From NCBI GenBank assembly GCA_964510955.1, contig CAZEDW010000005.1, forward strand, positions 89,088 to 153,087: a DNA stretch of 64,000 nucleotides. Direction: 5' to 3'. The notes beneath the pieces were generated by a model, which saw only the letters and a program-made list of their open reading frames with translations, searched no databases and was not told the origin of the DNA. Source of the DNA: JAFLCM01 sp964510955 (lineage in GTDB: Bacteria; Planctomycetota; Phycisphaerae; Phycisphaerales; UBA1924). A program made the translations under genes and the position numbers. Positions 39,134-47,842 of this stretch are shown piece by piece (positions within the stretch are counted from its first letter, which is position 1; every line of letters begins with the position of its first letter).

Positions 39134-40139
39134 TTTGCCCCGACCCCGGGAACTCCCACTCATCCCCCGGCGTATACCCCAGCAGCTCATACAACCCCTT
39201 CCGATCCTGCACCCGCCCGATGAACGCGCTCACGTCGCCGTCGCGCTTCAGGTCGGCAAGGATACGGGTCACCTCGCCCATCGCCGCCCGCAGCGTCGTA
39301 ACGGGCCAGATGACGCAGTTGTAACCCAGCTTCTCGAACTCGCGCAGCGGGATGATCGGCGTCTTGCCGAACTCGGTCATGTTGGCCAGCAGCCACGGCG
39401 GATTCAGCATCGGGCCGCCCGTCATGCTCGACGCCATCGGGCTGCACCGGCGCATCAGGCCATGCCTGAACTCCGTGAACTCCTCCAGGCTCGCCAGCCC
39501 CTCGGGAAAGATCAGGTCGGCCCCGGCCAGGATGTACTCGTACGCGCGGTCAATCGCGTCCTTCATCCCCGTCACGCCGCGGGCGTCGGTCCGGGCGCAG
39601 ATCACCATCGTGCCCCGCGCGATGGGCTTTCCATCGTTGTCGGTCCAGCCGGGGTGCAGCGTGGTCATGCGCCCGGTCATTCGCCCGATCTCATCGCGGG
39701 CCTGCGCGGCGGCGCGCACCTTCTCGATCATGTGGTCGACGGGCACCAGCGCCTTGCCGTCAAGGTGCCCGCAGCGCTTGGGAAAAACCTGGTCTTCGAT
39801 GTGCAGCCCGGCCGCGCCCGCGCGGTGGTATTCCCACACCGTTCGCCGCACCATCTCGGCCTCGCCGAAGCCCGTGTCGGCGTCGGCCAGCACAGGCAGG
39901 CCCGAGGCCCGGGACACCTGCTCGATCACGTTGCAAAACTCATTGAGCGAGACCATGCCCACATCCGGCACGCCGAAGGCTGCCGAGACGGCGGCGCCGG
40001 ACACATACAGCCCCTGAAACCCCGCCCGGGCCGCGGCGCGAGCCACAAGGCCGTTGAACACCCCCGGCAACCCGACACACCCCGAATCGAGCATTTGGCG
40101 GAGCCGCAGCCCCGGATTCGTATGGTCAACGCTTGACAT
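39114..40139 (-). CDS. PrpB-like 2-methylisocitrate lyase (ICL/PEP mutase superfamily)
   Basis: From ATG 40139 this is 341 residues. It carries the superfamily active-site motif KRCGHLDGK, the metal-binding ADADTGFGEA, GLHIEDQVFP and an N-terminal GLYVSGAAVSAAFGVPD. These fit methylisocitrate lyase, which makes pyruvate and succinate in the propionate cycle, but related C-C or C-P lyases cannot be excluded since no prpC/prpD are nearby. It is ~45 residues longer than E. coli PrpB; the extra C-terminus ends in residues encoded by the heptamer repeat (KIANGK). It is divergent from the racemase gene with 129 bases between starts. Confidence 0.85.
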   Translation of the reverse strand: MSSVDHTNPGLRLRQMLDSGCVGLPGVFNGLVARAAARAGFQGLYVSGAAVSAAFGVPDVGMVSLNEFCNVIEQVSRASGLPVLADADTGFGEAEMVRRTVWEYHRAGAAGLHIEDQVFPKRCGHLDGKALVPVDHMIEKVRAAAQARDEIGRMTGRMTTLHPGWTDNDGKPIARGTMVICARTDARGVTGMKDAIDRAYEYILAGADLIFPEGLASLEEFTEFRHGLMRRCSPMASSMTGGPMLNPPWLLANMTEFGKTPIIPLREFEKLGYNCVIWPVTTLRAAMGEVTRILADLKRDGDVSAFIGRVQDRKGLYELLGYTPGDEWEFPGSGQKIANGK

Positions 40140-40268
40140 GGCGTGAGTGTATGAGGGATGCCGACTCGGTTGCACGGACCTTGAGACCGGCCTGAGCCAA
40201 AGCAATACGATCCACACCGCCCGCCGCGCCGAACCCACGGACCTTTCACACCTCACGCCGGAGCACAG

Positions 40269-41021
40269 ATGAAGACCATCGGCATCGTCGCGCACAGTGC
40301 CGAGGGCGCCGCGCTCTGCTTTCTGACCGCCTGCCATGCGGGCTCCGCGCGCCTCGGGGCGTTCATGCACCCCGACATCGTCATGAGCGCCATCCCCATG
40401 GGGCTGAGCATGCCGGGCTGGGAATCCGGGGATCACGCCAGTGTGGCGGCGCACCTGATGCGCGGCGTCCGCCAGGTGGCGGACGCCGGCGCGGACTTCT
40501 ATGTCTGCCCGGACAACACGGCCCACATCGTGCTGGAGCAGATCGCCGGCGAGACGCCGATCCCGGGGCTTCACATCGCCGACGTGGTGTGCGCCGAGAT
40601 CGCCGCCCGGGGATGGAACCGCGTCGGACTGCTGGGGACCAGGTGGACAATGACCGGGCCAGTGTACGAGCGGGCCCTCCGCGCCCGGGGCATGGAGCGG
40701 CTCATCCCCGACGAGCCCGTCCGCGCCTCGCTCAACGCCGCGATCTTTGATGAACTGTGCCGGGGCGTCATCCGGGAAGCCACCACGCGCCGCTTCCTGG
40801 ACGCGATCGAAGGGCTAAAGGCCCGCGGGGCACAGTGCGTCATCCTCGGGTGCACGGAGATCCCGATAATCGTCACGCGGGAAAACTCGTCGCTCCCGGT
40901 GCTCGATTCCACCAGGCTGCTGGGCGTCCGCGCCGTTGAGGTCGCCCTTGCCGGCACTCTGAGCACGCGGGCCCCGGGGTGGCTCGGCGTGACGGGAGCG
41001 GGCCGCACGGAAACACAATGA
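40269..41021 (+). CDS. Aspartate/glutamate racemase-family protein
   Basis: The 250-residue protein has the two-Cys racemase layout: YVCPDNTAH near residue 78 and ILGCTEIPI near residue 198, the paired acid/base cysteines. The family includes aspartate racemase, which supplies D-Asp for peptidoglycan, and broad-specificity enzymes. An SD-like GGAG lies about 6 bases before the ATG. It is divergent from the PrpB-like lyase and may share a regulator with it. Substrate choice between Asp and Glu cannot be settled from sequence. Confidence 0.88.
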   Translation: MKTIGIVAHSAEGAALCFLTACHAGSARLGAFMHPDIVMSAIPMGLSMPGWESGDHASVAAHLMRGVRQVADAGADFYVCPDNTAHIVLEQIAGETPIPGLHIADVVCAEIAARGWNRVGLLGTRWTMTGPVYERALRARGMERLIPDEPVRASLNAAIFDELCRGVIREATTRRFLDAIEGLKARGAQCVILGCTEIPIIVTRENSSLPVLDSTRLLGVRAVEVALAGTLSTRAPGWLGVTGAGRTETQ

Positions 41022-41073
41022 TCGCAACGCCGAGCAGGCGCGCCGCCCCCCGCAGTAGCCGCCCGCGCCACGC

Positions 41074-41892
41074 TCACGGTCCGGTGATCCACTTCTCCGT
41101 CGGCAAGAACGTGTAATCCGGCGTGCCGTTGACCACCCCGGGCACGACGTTGATGCCGATGCCGACGTGCAGGTCCACGAACAGCAGGTTCGCCTGCACG
41201 CGTCCGCGGTGCCACTTCTGGCCGCGGTCGCCGTTGTCGTCATAGTTGTAGATCGGCTCGTCGGCGAGCAGCCAGGTTCGTGCGGTGTTGTGCACGCGGG
41301 GCATCTTGCCGCCCCTCTCGGGGATCAGCGTCGGGTACAGCTCACGCGTGGGGTCGCTGTCGAGGGCGTGGTCGTTGAGGTTGTAGCTGGAGCCCAGCAG
41401 CTTGTAGGCGCTGGAGGTGTCAAGGCCGAGCGAGGCGGTAAAGGGGTCGTTGGTGCCCTTGTCGCCGGGGTCGTTGAAGAGGGGGAGCTCGAAGGTCTTG
41501 CTGGACTCGGTGGAGTCTGCGGGGACGGGACCGTCCCAGACGTAGTTGTTCAGCGGGCGCCGCTCGCCGCCGACCTTGTTGATGCCCAGGAACGGCAGCG
41601 TGCCCTTCTTGCCCCCGAAGAGCGCGCCGATGTTGTTGCCCGCCTCGCCCTTGACGGGATTCCCAGCCTGATCGACCCGGACCTGCGGCAGCTCGCCGGG
41701 GTACTCGCCCAGGTACATCGACAATCCGACGCCAAGCTGCTTGAGGTTCGAGCCGCAGGCGGTGCTCACCCCCGAGTCTCGCGCCGCGGCGAGGGCCGGC
41801 AGCAGCAGACCCATCAGAAGCGAGATCACGGCGATAACAACGAGGAGTTCGACAAGCGTGAAGGCGCGGCGCGCCCGGACCGTGGACAGCAT
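41074..41892 (-). CDS. Prepilin-like (type II secretion) N-terminal methylation protein
   Basis: From ATG 41892 this is 272 residues with the class III prepilin motif RRAFTLVELLVVIAVISLLM, cleaved before Phe, and a pseudopilin helix. The C-terminal region (TWLLADEPIYNYDDNGDRGQ, KWHRGRVQANLLFVDLHVGI) matches the DUF1559-like/H-X9-DG-type proteins abundant in planctomycetes. These are thought to be exported pseudopilins of unknown role. It lies 8 bases downstream of the hydrolase gene at the end of the feo run, so it may be co-transcribed with it. Confidence 0.88.
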   Translation of the reverse strand: MLSTVRARRAFTLVELLVVIAVISLLMGLLLPALAAARDSGVSTACGSNLKQLGVGLSMYLGEYPGELPQVRVDQAGNPVKGEAGNNIGALFGGKKGTLPFLGINKVGGERRPLNNYVWDGPVPADSTESSKTFELPLFNDPGDKGTNDPFTASLGLDTSSAYKLLGSSYNLNDHALDSDPTRELYPTLIPERGGKMPRVHNTARTWLLADEPIYNYDDNGDRGQKWHRGRVQANLLFVDLHVGIGINVVPGVVNGTPDYTFLPTEKWITGP

Positions 41893-41900
41893 GTCGGAGC

Positions 41901-42758
41901 TTAGCCTCCCGAATCTGGCGGCAGGATGTTCTGTGCGCGAAGAAACGCTGCGATCTTGGCCGCGTACGTGTCCCAGTCCGGCGGCAGGTCGTTGTGCCCG
42001 CAGTCCAGCTCCACGAACTCGCTCCGCGGGCTCAGCGCGGCGAGCGAACGCCCCTGAGCAACCGGCACAACGTTGTCCTGCGATCCATGGAACACCAGCA
42101 GCGGAGCCGGGTCCGCTGCAATCACCAGGTCCGACCGCAACGACGTACGCACGAGGAAGGCCGGCATCAGGTACTTGTGGGCCATTCCGCTCATGCTCAG
42201 AAACGGCGAGTTCAGAATCAGCACCGCCGGCGGGTGCACGCGGGCCAGCTCGCACGCGAAGCCGGTTCCCAGCGACTCGCCGTGGTACACCACCCGTTTG
42301 GGATCCACTCCCGGATGCGTGAGCAGCCACGCCCGCGCCGCGACAAGATCGGCGACGATCCCATCCTGCGACGGCGAGCCCCCGCCGCGACCATAGCCGC
42401 GGTACTCGGGCATCAGCACGTTCACCCCGAGCCGGCGGTACAGCTCCGCGGTGTGGAGATTGTCGTCGATCAACTCGCCGTTGCCATGCAGCAGGACCAC
42501 GCTCGGCCCGGGGTGATCGGCGTCGCAGCCCCGACCGGGCAAAAACCAGACCTCCACGCGTGCACCGGCCGGCCTGTCAATGTCGATCCAGTGGCGGTCC
42601 ACGTCCGCGGGCAACTCCGCCTCCGGCAAACCCGGCCCGATCATCCCGCGCGGAAAGATCAGCGAATCCTGCATGAAAAACAGCACCGCCGCCGCGCACA
42701 GGTAGGCGGCGACGCCGGTCCGGACGATCCGCAATCCCCATGTCCGCGCGCGTTTCAT
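41901..42758 (-). CDS. Membrane-anchored alpha/beta hydrolase
   Basis: The 285-residue protein has one N-terminal membrane helix (~8-30) and an alpha/beta hydrolase fold: LLHGNGELIDDN (oxyanion loop), VYHGESLGTGFA with nucleophile Ser, VFHGSQDNVVPVAQG with acidic Asp, and ELDCGHNDLP with catalytic His. It is similar in layout to Bem46/ABHD13-type serine hydrolases. The ATG overlaps the stop of the small membrane protein as ATGA, and an AAGGGA lies 4 bases upstream, so it is part of the feo operon. The substrate is unknown. Confidence 0.9.
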   Translation of the reverse strand: MKRARTWGLRIVRTGVAAYLCAAAVLFFMQDSLIFPRGMIGPGLPEAELPADVDRHWIDIDRPAGARVEVWFLPGRGCDADHPGPSVVLLHGNGELIDDNLHTAELYRRLGVNVLMPEYRGYGRGGGSPSQDGIVADLVAARAWLLTHPGVDPKRVVYHGESLGTGFACELARVHPPAVLILNSPFLSMSGMAHKYLMPAFLVRTSLRSDLVIAADPAPLLVFHGSQDNVVPVAQGRSLAALSPRSEFVELDCGHNDLPPDWDTYAAKIAAFLRAQNILPPDSGG

Positions 42759-42940
42759 TGATCCCTTGTTCGGGAAGCGCTGCCCACCGGTTTCCCCCCC
42801 ACCGTCAGGGTCGCCTTGTGCGAGGCGGCTTTTTTGCCGCGCAGCGCCGGGACAACGCCCCGCCCCAGCCACGCCACCGCCGCGATGAACACCGCGGTGA
42901 CCGCCCAGAACTGCCAATCATGCACGGGGAACGAGCTCAC
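42755..42940 (-). CDS. Small single-span membrane protein downstream of feoB
   Basis: A 61-residue protein starting at GTG 42940, which overlaps the feoB stop (GTGA), and ending at a TGA that overlaps the next ATG (ATGA). One transmembrane helix (FWAVTAVFIAAVAWLGRGV) is followed by a basic, Lys-rich tail (RGKKAASHK). Its position matches that of FeoC or the small FeoB-associated membrane proteins of other bacteria, but it lacks their cysteines. The double overlap makes it likely to be a real gene despite its size. A role as a FeoB accessory subunit is inference. Confidence 0.7.
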   Translation of the reverse strand: MSSFPVHDWQFWAVTAVFIAAVAWLGRGVVPALRGKKAASHKATLTVGGKPVGSASRTRDQ

Positions 42941-45003
42941 GCTGCCCCCAGCATAGACGCGAGGTGGTACGCGCCCCAGGCGGTGAGGTACGCCACCCCG
43001 CTCATCCACGCCAGTTGCAGCAGCGCCCACTTGACGTGCCCGCTCTCACGCGCCGTGACCACCAGCGTGGGCAGGCACTGCATGGCCAGCACGTAATAGA
43101 CCAGGAGCGACCAGCACACCGGCGCCGTGAAGACGCGCGTGACGCCGTCGTCGCGGGTGGCATCGCGCAGCTCAGCGCCCACGCCCTCGGACTCGGCGTC
43201 CTCCTCGCCGGCGATGACCACGCTCATCGTCGACACGAAAACCTCGCGGGCCGCGAAGCTGGTGAGCACGCCGATCGTGAGCCGCCAGTCGTACCCCAGC
43301 GGCTCAAAGGCCGGCTGGATGAACCGCCCGAGGCGCCCCGCGTAGCTCTCACGCTTGGCGTGGGCGGCTTCGAGGTGTGCCGCCCGCGACAGGATTTCCG
43401 CGCGCTTCGGGGCATCGGCCTCGGAGATGAGCGCCGACGCCTGCCCACGCAGCGCCGCCGCCTGCGCGGGCGGCTCGACCCGCGGGAAGCTCCCCAGCCA
43501 CCACAGGATGACGCAGATCGCCAGGATGTTGGTCCCGGCCTTCTTCAGGAACACCAGCGAGCGGTCGTAGGTGGTCAAGAGGGCGGTGCGCAGGCTCGGG
43601 CGCTTGAACGTCGGCAACTCGATCACCATCGGGCGGCTCCGCCCGCGCAAGATTGTCCGGCGCGCGATCAACGCGCTGAACGCCCCCGCCCCCATCCCCA
43701 GCGCGTAACAGCCCACGAACGCCAGCGCCGCCAGCCCCGGCCTCTCGCGGAACAGCAGCGACGTCACCAGCACATAGACCGGCAGCCGCGCCGAGCACGT
43801 CATGAACGGCGCCACCAGGATCGTCGCCAGCCGCTCGCGCGGATCGGGCACGCCCCGCGCCGCCATGATGCCCGGCAGCGCGCAGGCGTGGCTCGACAGC
43901 AGCGGCACAAACGCGTGCCCCGGCAGGCCGAACGGCCGGAGCACGCGGTCCATCAGCAGCGCCGCCCTCGCGAGATAGCCCGTGTCCTCAAGGATCGAGA
44001 TCAGGAAGAACAGCAGCGCGATCTGCGGCAGGAACATCACCGTCGCGCCGACGCCCGAGACAACGCCCTCGGCCAGGAGGTCCCGCAGCACCCCCGCCGG
44101 CAGCAGCGCTTCGATCCCCCCGCCCAGCCGGGCGAACACCCACTCGATCACGTCCATCGGCACGCGGGCCAGCTTGAAGATCGTGAAAAACAGCCCGCCC
44201 ATCACCACCACGAAGCTCATGAATCCCAGCACGGGGTGCGTGAGCACCCGGTCGAGCCGGTCCGTCAACTCGTCGGCCCGGCGCCGGCGCAGGTCCGCGG
44301 CGGCGTCGCCCTGCCCGGCGCACACACGCTCCGCCAGCGCATCGGCCCAGCGCGTCAGCCCCGCCTCGTCCCCCGGCGGCGTATTCGTGGGGATCGAAGC
44401 CCGCAGCAGCGCCGCCTTCAGCAGGTCGATCCCTTCGCCCGAACGCGCCACGCAGCGCACCGCCGGGCACCCCAGCTCGGCGCCGAGCGCCTGCGCATCG
44501 ATCCGCAGCCCGCGCCGCTCGGCCAGGTCGGCCATGTTCAGCACGCACACCGTGGGCAACCGCCGGCGCAGCGCCTCGCCCACCAGCGCCAGGTTCCGCG
44601 CGAGATTCGTCGAGTCCAGCACCACGCACACCGCGTCCGGCGGCTCGGCCCGCGCCGCCCCCGGCAGCGCCAGGTCGCCCGCCAGCACACCCCGGCACAC
44701 CTCGCTCTCGGGCAACGCGAGCTCCAGCGAGTAGATGCCGGGCATGTCCACCAGTTCAACCCCCGGCCCGCCATCTCCCAGCGAAAGCGAGCCAACACGG
44801 GCCTCCTGCGTGGTGCCCGGGAAGTTCGAGGTCTTGTGACGCAGCCCCGTGAGCCGGTTGAACAGCGTCGTCTTGCCCGTGTTGGGGTTGCCCAGCAGGG
44901 CCACCCGCAGCACGCCGGCGGGACCGGCAGCGCCCGTTGCCGGCGCCTGAACGCCTTGGTCCGGCGTCCGCGGCATCCCGTTGTCACGCACCGACAGCGT
45001 CAC
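42937..45003 (-). CDS. feoB: Ferrous iron transporter FeoB
   Basis: At 688 residues this has an N-terminal G domain: G1 GNPNTGKTT at 38-46, TSNFPGTT (G2), DMPGIYSL (G3) and NMAD (G4). The membrane part has the two Gate motifs, including PLLSSHACALPGIMAARGV with the conserved Cys and FAAREVFVSTMSV. It imports Fe(II) using GTP. The first start is GTG 45003; ATG 44976 is an alternative that keeps the whole G domain. feoA lies 50 bases upstream and a small membrane-protein gene overlaps its stop. Confidence 0.97.
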   Translation of the reverse strand: MTLSVRDNGMPRTPDQGVQAPATGAAGPAGVLRVALLGNPNTGKTTLFNRLTGLRHKTSNFPGTTQEARVGSLSLGDGGPGVELVDMPGIYSLELALPESEVCRGVLAGDLALPGAARAEPPDAVCVVLDSTNLARNLALVGEALRRRLPTVCVLNMADLAERRGLRIDAQALGAELGCPAVRCVARSGEGIDLLKAALLRASIPTNTPPGDEAGLTRWADALAERVCAGQGDAAADLRRRRADELTDRLDRVLTHPVLGFMSFVVVMGGLFFTIFKLARVPMDVIEWVFARLGGGIEALLPAGVLRDLLAEGVVSGVGATVMFLPQIALLFFLISILEDTGYLARAALLMDRVLRPFGLPGHAFVPLLSSHACALPGIMAARGVPDPRERLATILVAPFMTCSARLPVYVLVTSLLFRERPGLAALAFVGCYALGMGAGAFSALIARRTILRGRSRPMVIELPTFKRPSLRTALLTTYDRSLVFLKKAGTNILAICVILWWLGSFPRVEPPAQAAALRGQASALISEADAPKRAEILSRAAHLEAAHAKRESYAGRLGRFIQPAFEPLGYDWRLTIGVLTSFAAREVFVSTMSVVIAGEEDAESEGVGAELRDATRDDGVTRVFTAPVCWSLLVYYVLAMQCLPTLVVTARESGHVKWALLQLAWMSGVAYLTAWGAYHLASMLGAA

Positions 45004-45052
45004 GACGCCACCCCCGGCGCCGCTCCTGCGGTCACCGCGCCAGACGCTCGTC

Positions 45053-45373
45053 TCACGTATTCAATCCCACCATCACCCGCTCGGCCAGCGGCGAGGCCAG
45101 CCCGATCCGGCAGCACATGCCGTGCACCCCCACCACGCTCACGATGCACGGCTGCCCGGGTCGGCACAGCTTCACCTGCGCATCGGCCCGCAATCCCATC
45201 GCCCGGAGAACCGCGGCGTCCTGCGGGTCCAGCTCGCTTGTCAGCACGCGACCGGTCTCCCCCGTCCGTAACTGCGCCAGCGAGACCCGGCGCGTCACAA
45301 CCTCTGGAACTCTTTCGAGCTCGTGACGCGTGCAACAGGCCTCGGGCGAGTTGTCGGGAGTGGAACTGTTCAT
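45053..45373 (-). CDS. feoA: Ferrous iron transport protein FeoA
   Basis: This 106-residue protein has a FeoA SH3-like fold in its C-terminal 75 residues (SLAQLRTGETGRVL, AVLRAMGLRADAQVKLC, CRIGLASPLAERVMVGL). The N-terminal 28 residues contain a Cys-Cys-x-x-His (ACCTRHE) that FeoA normally lacks, plus a Cys-Cys in the core (GMCCRIG), perhaps an iron-sensing addition. FeoA is a cytosolic partner that supports FeoB. It is the first gene of the run and follows a predicted promoter and dyad 73 bases upstream. Confidence 0.93.
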   Translation of the reverse strand: MNSSTPDNSPEACCTRHELERVPEVVTRRVSLAQLRTGETGRVLTSELDPQDAAVLRAMGLRADAQVKLCRPGQPCIVSVVGVHGMCCRIGLASPLAERVMVGLNT

Positions 45374-45445
45374 GCTGGTCAGACTCGGCGGTCGGGCCTC
45401 CCAGGGTGGAATCGCTCTGGGCTGCCTGGAGAAGCATACCGGCGG

Positions 45446-45478
45446 ATTATTGAGATTGAGTCGCAGTTTCGCAACTCA
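45446..45478 (-). promoter_or_regulatory. Predicted feo promoter with overlapping operator dyad
   Basis: On the minus strand TTGCGA (45474-45469), 17 bases, then AATAAT (45451-45446) forms a good sigma-70 promoter 73 bases before feoA. A dyad (TGAGTCGC, 6 bases, GCAACTCA; one mismatch; 45457-45478) covers the -35 box and most of the spacer, where a repressor would block RNA polymerase. It does not match the classical Fur box well. Confidence 0.6.
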
Positions 45479-45508
45479 GAATCGTTCTAATCCCGAATAT
45501 CCGACCAT

Positions 45509-47842
45509 TTACCGAACGGCTTCTCGCCCCAACGTGCGAACAAAGAAGTCCATCATCCGGCCATACACCCGCTCCACCACCTCGGGCTCCACCACGACGT
45601 GCGTCTGGCCCGCCAGCGGCATGAACTCCACAAGATCCGACTTGCCGTTCCGCACCACCGCGTCCATCAGCTTCAGGCTGTGCGTGAAGTACACGTTGTC
45701 GTCGGCGCTGCCGTGGATGAGCAGCAGTGGCGAGCCCAGTTGGCCCGCGTGCGTGACGACGTTGCTGTTGGCATAGCCCTTGGGATTGCTCTCGGGGGTG
45801 CCGAGGTACCGCTCGGTGTAGTGCGTGTCGTAGTCGGCCCAGTCGATCACCGGCGCACCGGCGCAGGCGGCCTTGTAGACATCCGGTCGCCGGCACGCGG
45901 CCATGGCGCTGTAGTAGCCGCCGAACGACCAGCCGAAAACCCCGACCCGGGACAAGTCCATCTCCGGGTATCTCGCGCCCAGCAGCCTGAGCGCCTCGCA
46001 CTGATCATTGAGCTGCAGGTCGATCAGGTCTCCCTTGGTCATCCGCTCCCAGGCGCGCCCGCGTCCGGGTGTGCCGCGGTTGTCGATCGACACCACGATG
46101 AACCCGTGGTCGGCGATCCACTGTTGCAGCAGGTACGCCCCCGCGTGTCGCGTCACCGTCTGAGCCGTCGGGCCGGTGTAGACGCTGCAGATGACCGGAT
46201 ACTTGCCCGACGCCGCGCCACCCTTGAATCCGCGCGGGCGAACGATGGCCGCCGGCCACTCCGCGGCGCCGCTCACGGTGGTCCACTCAACACGCGGCTC
46301 GACCATCGGCGCATCGGCAGCCGACGGGATCGTCCCGACCAGCTTGCCCAGGCCCGGCTGGCCCGGCTCGCGCCGGTACACCTCGGTGCGCACCGGGCCG
46401 TCCTGCGGCGACGTCGTAATCACAAGAGTCGACCCGTCCTTGCTCAGCACAGCGCCGTGAAGGCCGGGCTCGCCGCACGTGAGGCACGTCGGCGTGATCC
46501 CACCCTGCGTGAACGCGAGGCTGTAGAGGTGGCTCTGGTTCGGGTCCTCGCCCGCGATCACCAGCAGCTCGCGCCGCTCCGGGCCTCCGGCGCCTACAAC
46601 CGAACGGAAGTTGATGTCCTGCCCGGCCAAGACCGACTGCTCGGCGCCGCTGCGCCCTCGCCACTCGAGCTGGTTCCAGCCCATCGATTCGGTTGTCCAC
46701 AGGAAGCCGGGGAAGCGCTCGGTGGTCCAGGGCATCTGCTGATCCAGATTGATCCAGGCCGGGTCGGTCTCCTCGATCAGCAGGCGCGAGGTCGGCGCGC
46801 CGCCCCCGCCCCCGCCCCCCGGGCCGCCCCCAAGGTCAAACGCCAGCAGCCGCTCGGCGGTCTGGGCGCGGTTCTGCACCAGCACCATGATCGGGCCGGG
46901 CCGGTCCCACTTCACCGTAGCCAAGTACGGGAACGCCTCGCGGTCCCACTCCAGCCAGCGGGTCTCGCCGCCGCCGACCGGCAGCACCCCGAGCCGGACC
47001 CGGGCGTTGGCCTTCCCCGCGCGCGGGTATCGCCAGCTCTGCGGCTTGGCGAACGGGCGCAACGGGTCAGCGATGAACACCTCTTCAACCGCCGCAACAT
47101 CCGTCTCCTGATACGCGATGCTCCTGGAATCGGGCGACCACCAGTACCCACCGCCGCGCCCCATCTCCTCTTGAGCGACGAACTCGGCCTCACCATGGCC
47201 GACTGTCTCGGTGGCGCCGGTGGTGAGCTGTCTTTCGGCCCCCGATGCGACCTCCGTCACCCACAGCTCGCCTCCCCGCAGAAACGCGACCATGGCGCCG
47301 TCGGGGCTGAACCGCGGGTCCAGCGGCGCCGGCGCGTTCGCCACGCCCGGCTTGAGCTCGGACACACGCGGCGCCTCCGTGCTTCCGGTGGGCGGCATCG
47401 ACGCCACGAAAAGCCGTCCCGACAGCGGCACAAGCAGTTTGGTCCCGTCTTTGGAGAGCTGGAACGAGGCAAGGCCCTTCGCCGTCTGTCGCGCCCGCTC
47501 ACGCCGGGCCTTCTCTTCGGGCGACAGCGTTTCATCGCCCCCACCCAGCAGGTCGGCGGCCCGCAGCAGGACGCGCTCGGTCGCGGCGCCGACGTCGAAC
47601 GCGTAGAGGCTTTGCACGCGGTCACGCGGGCCCGAACGCAGGTACAGCACCGTGGACCCATCTGGCGTCAGCACGAACGAGTTCGGGCGACCGCTGCGGA
47701 AGCGGTTGGTCTCGGCGTACTGGCGCAGAAACCCGGGCGCCGGGTCGGCAGAGGTCGGCGCGGACAGTCTCGCGGGCACAGCGCAGGCGGTCAGGAATCC
47801 TGCCGCGCACAGGGGAATCAGGCACGAAAGGCAGCGGTTCAT
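45509..47842 (-). CDS. S9 dipeptidyl-peptidase IV-like lipoprotein
   Basis: From ATG 47842 this is 777 residues. A lipoprotein signal ends with GFLTAC at residue 20. Residues ~40-530 form a DPP-IV-type beta propeller (EEMGRGGGYWWSPDSRSIAY and a Gly7 loop). The C-terminal S9 hydrolase domain has Ser639 (GWSFGGYYS), Asp714 (GSADDNVY) and His748 (GQTHVVV). It should clip X-Pro or similar dipeptides, or short peptides, in the periplasm. The start overlaps the nagZ stop as ATGA, tying it to the wall-recycling run, so muropeptide stem peptides or scavenged peptides are plausible substrates. Confidence 0.92.
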   Translation of the reverse strand: MNRCLSCLIPLCAAGFLTACAVPARLSAPTSADPAPGFLRQYAETNRFRSGRPNSFVLTPDGSTVLYLRSGPRDRVQSLYAFDVGAATERVLLRAADLLGGGDETLSPEEKARRERARQTAKGLASFQLSKDGTKLLVPLSGRLFVASMPPTGSTEAPRVSELKPGVANAPAPLDPRFSPDGAMVAFLRGGELWVTEVASGAERQLTTGATETVGHGEAEFVAQEEMGRGGGYWWSPDSRSIAYQETDVAAVEEVFIADPLRPFAKPQSWRYPRAGKANARVRLGVLPVGGGETRWLEWDREAFPYLATVKWDRPGPIMVLVQNRAQTAERLLAFDLGGGPGGGGGGGAPTSRLLIEETDPAWINLDQQMPWTTERFPGFLWTTESMGWNQLEWRGRSGAEQSVLAGQDINFRSVVGAGGPERRELLVIAGEDPNQSHLYSLAFTQGGITPTCLTCGEPGLHGAVLSKDGSTLVITTSPQDGPVRTEVYRREPGQPGLGKLVGTIPSAADAPMVEPRVEWTTVSGAAEWPAAIVRPRGFKGGAASGKYPVICSVYTGPTAQTVTRHAGAYLLQQWIADHGFIVVSIDNRGTPGRGRAWERMTKGDLIDLQLNDQCEALRLLGARYPEMDLSRVGVFGWSFGGYYSAMAACRRPDVYKAACAGAPVIDWADYDTHYTERYLGTPESNPKGYANSNVVTHAGQLGSPLLLIHGSADDNVYFTHSLKLMDAVVRNGKSDLVEFMPLAGQTHVVVEPEVVERVYGRMMDFFVRTLGREAVR

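Noticed and set aside
42964..45453. 829-codon open frame opposite feoB and feoA
   Set aside because: It is antisense to two clear genes, and its translation is His/Arg/Gln-rich low complexity, typical of GC-rich antisense frames.
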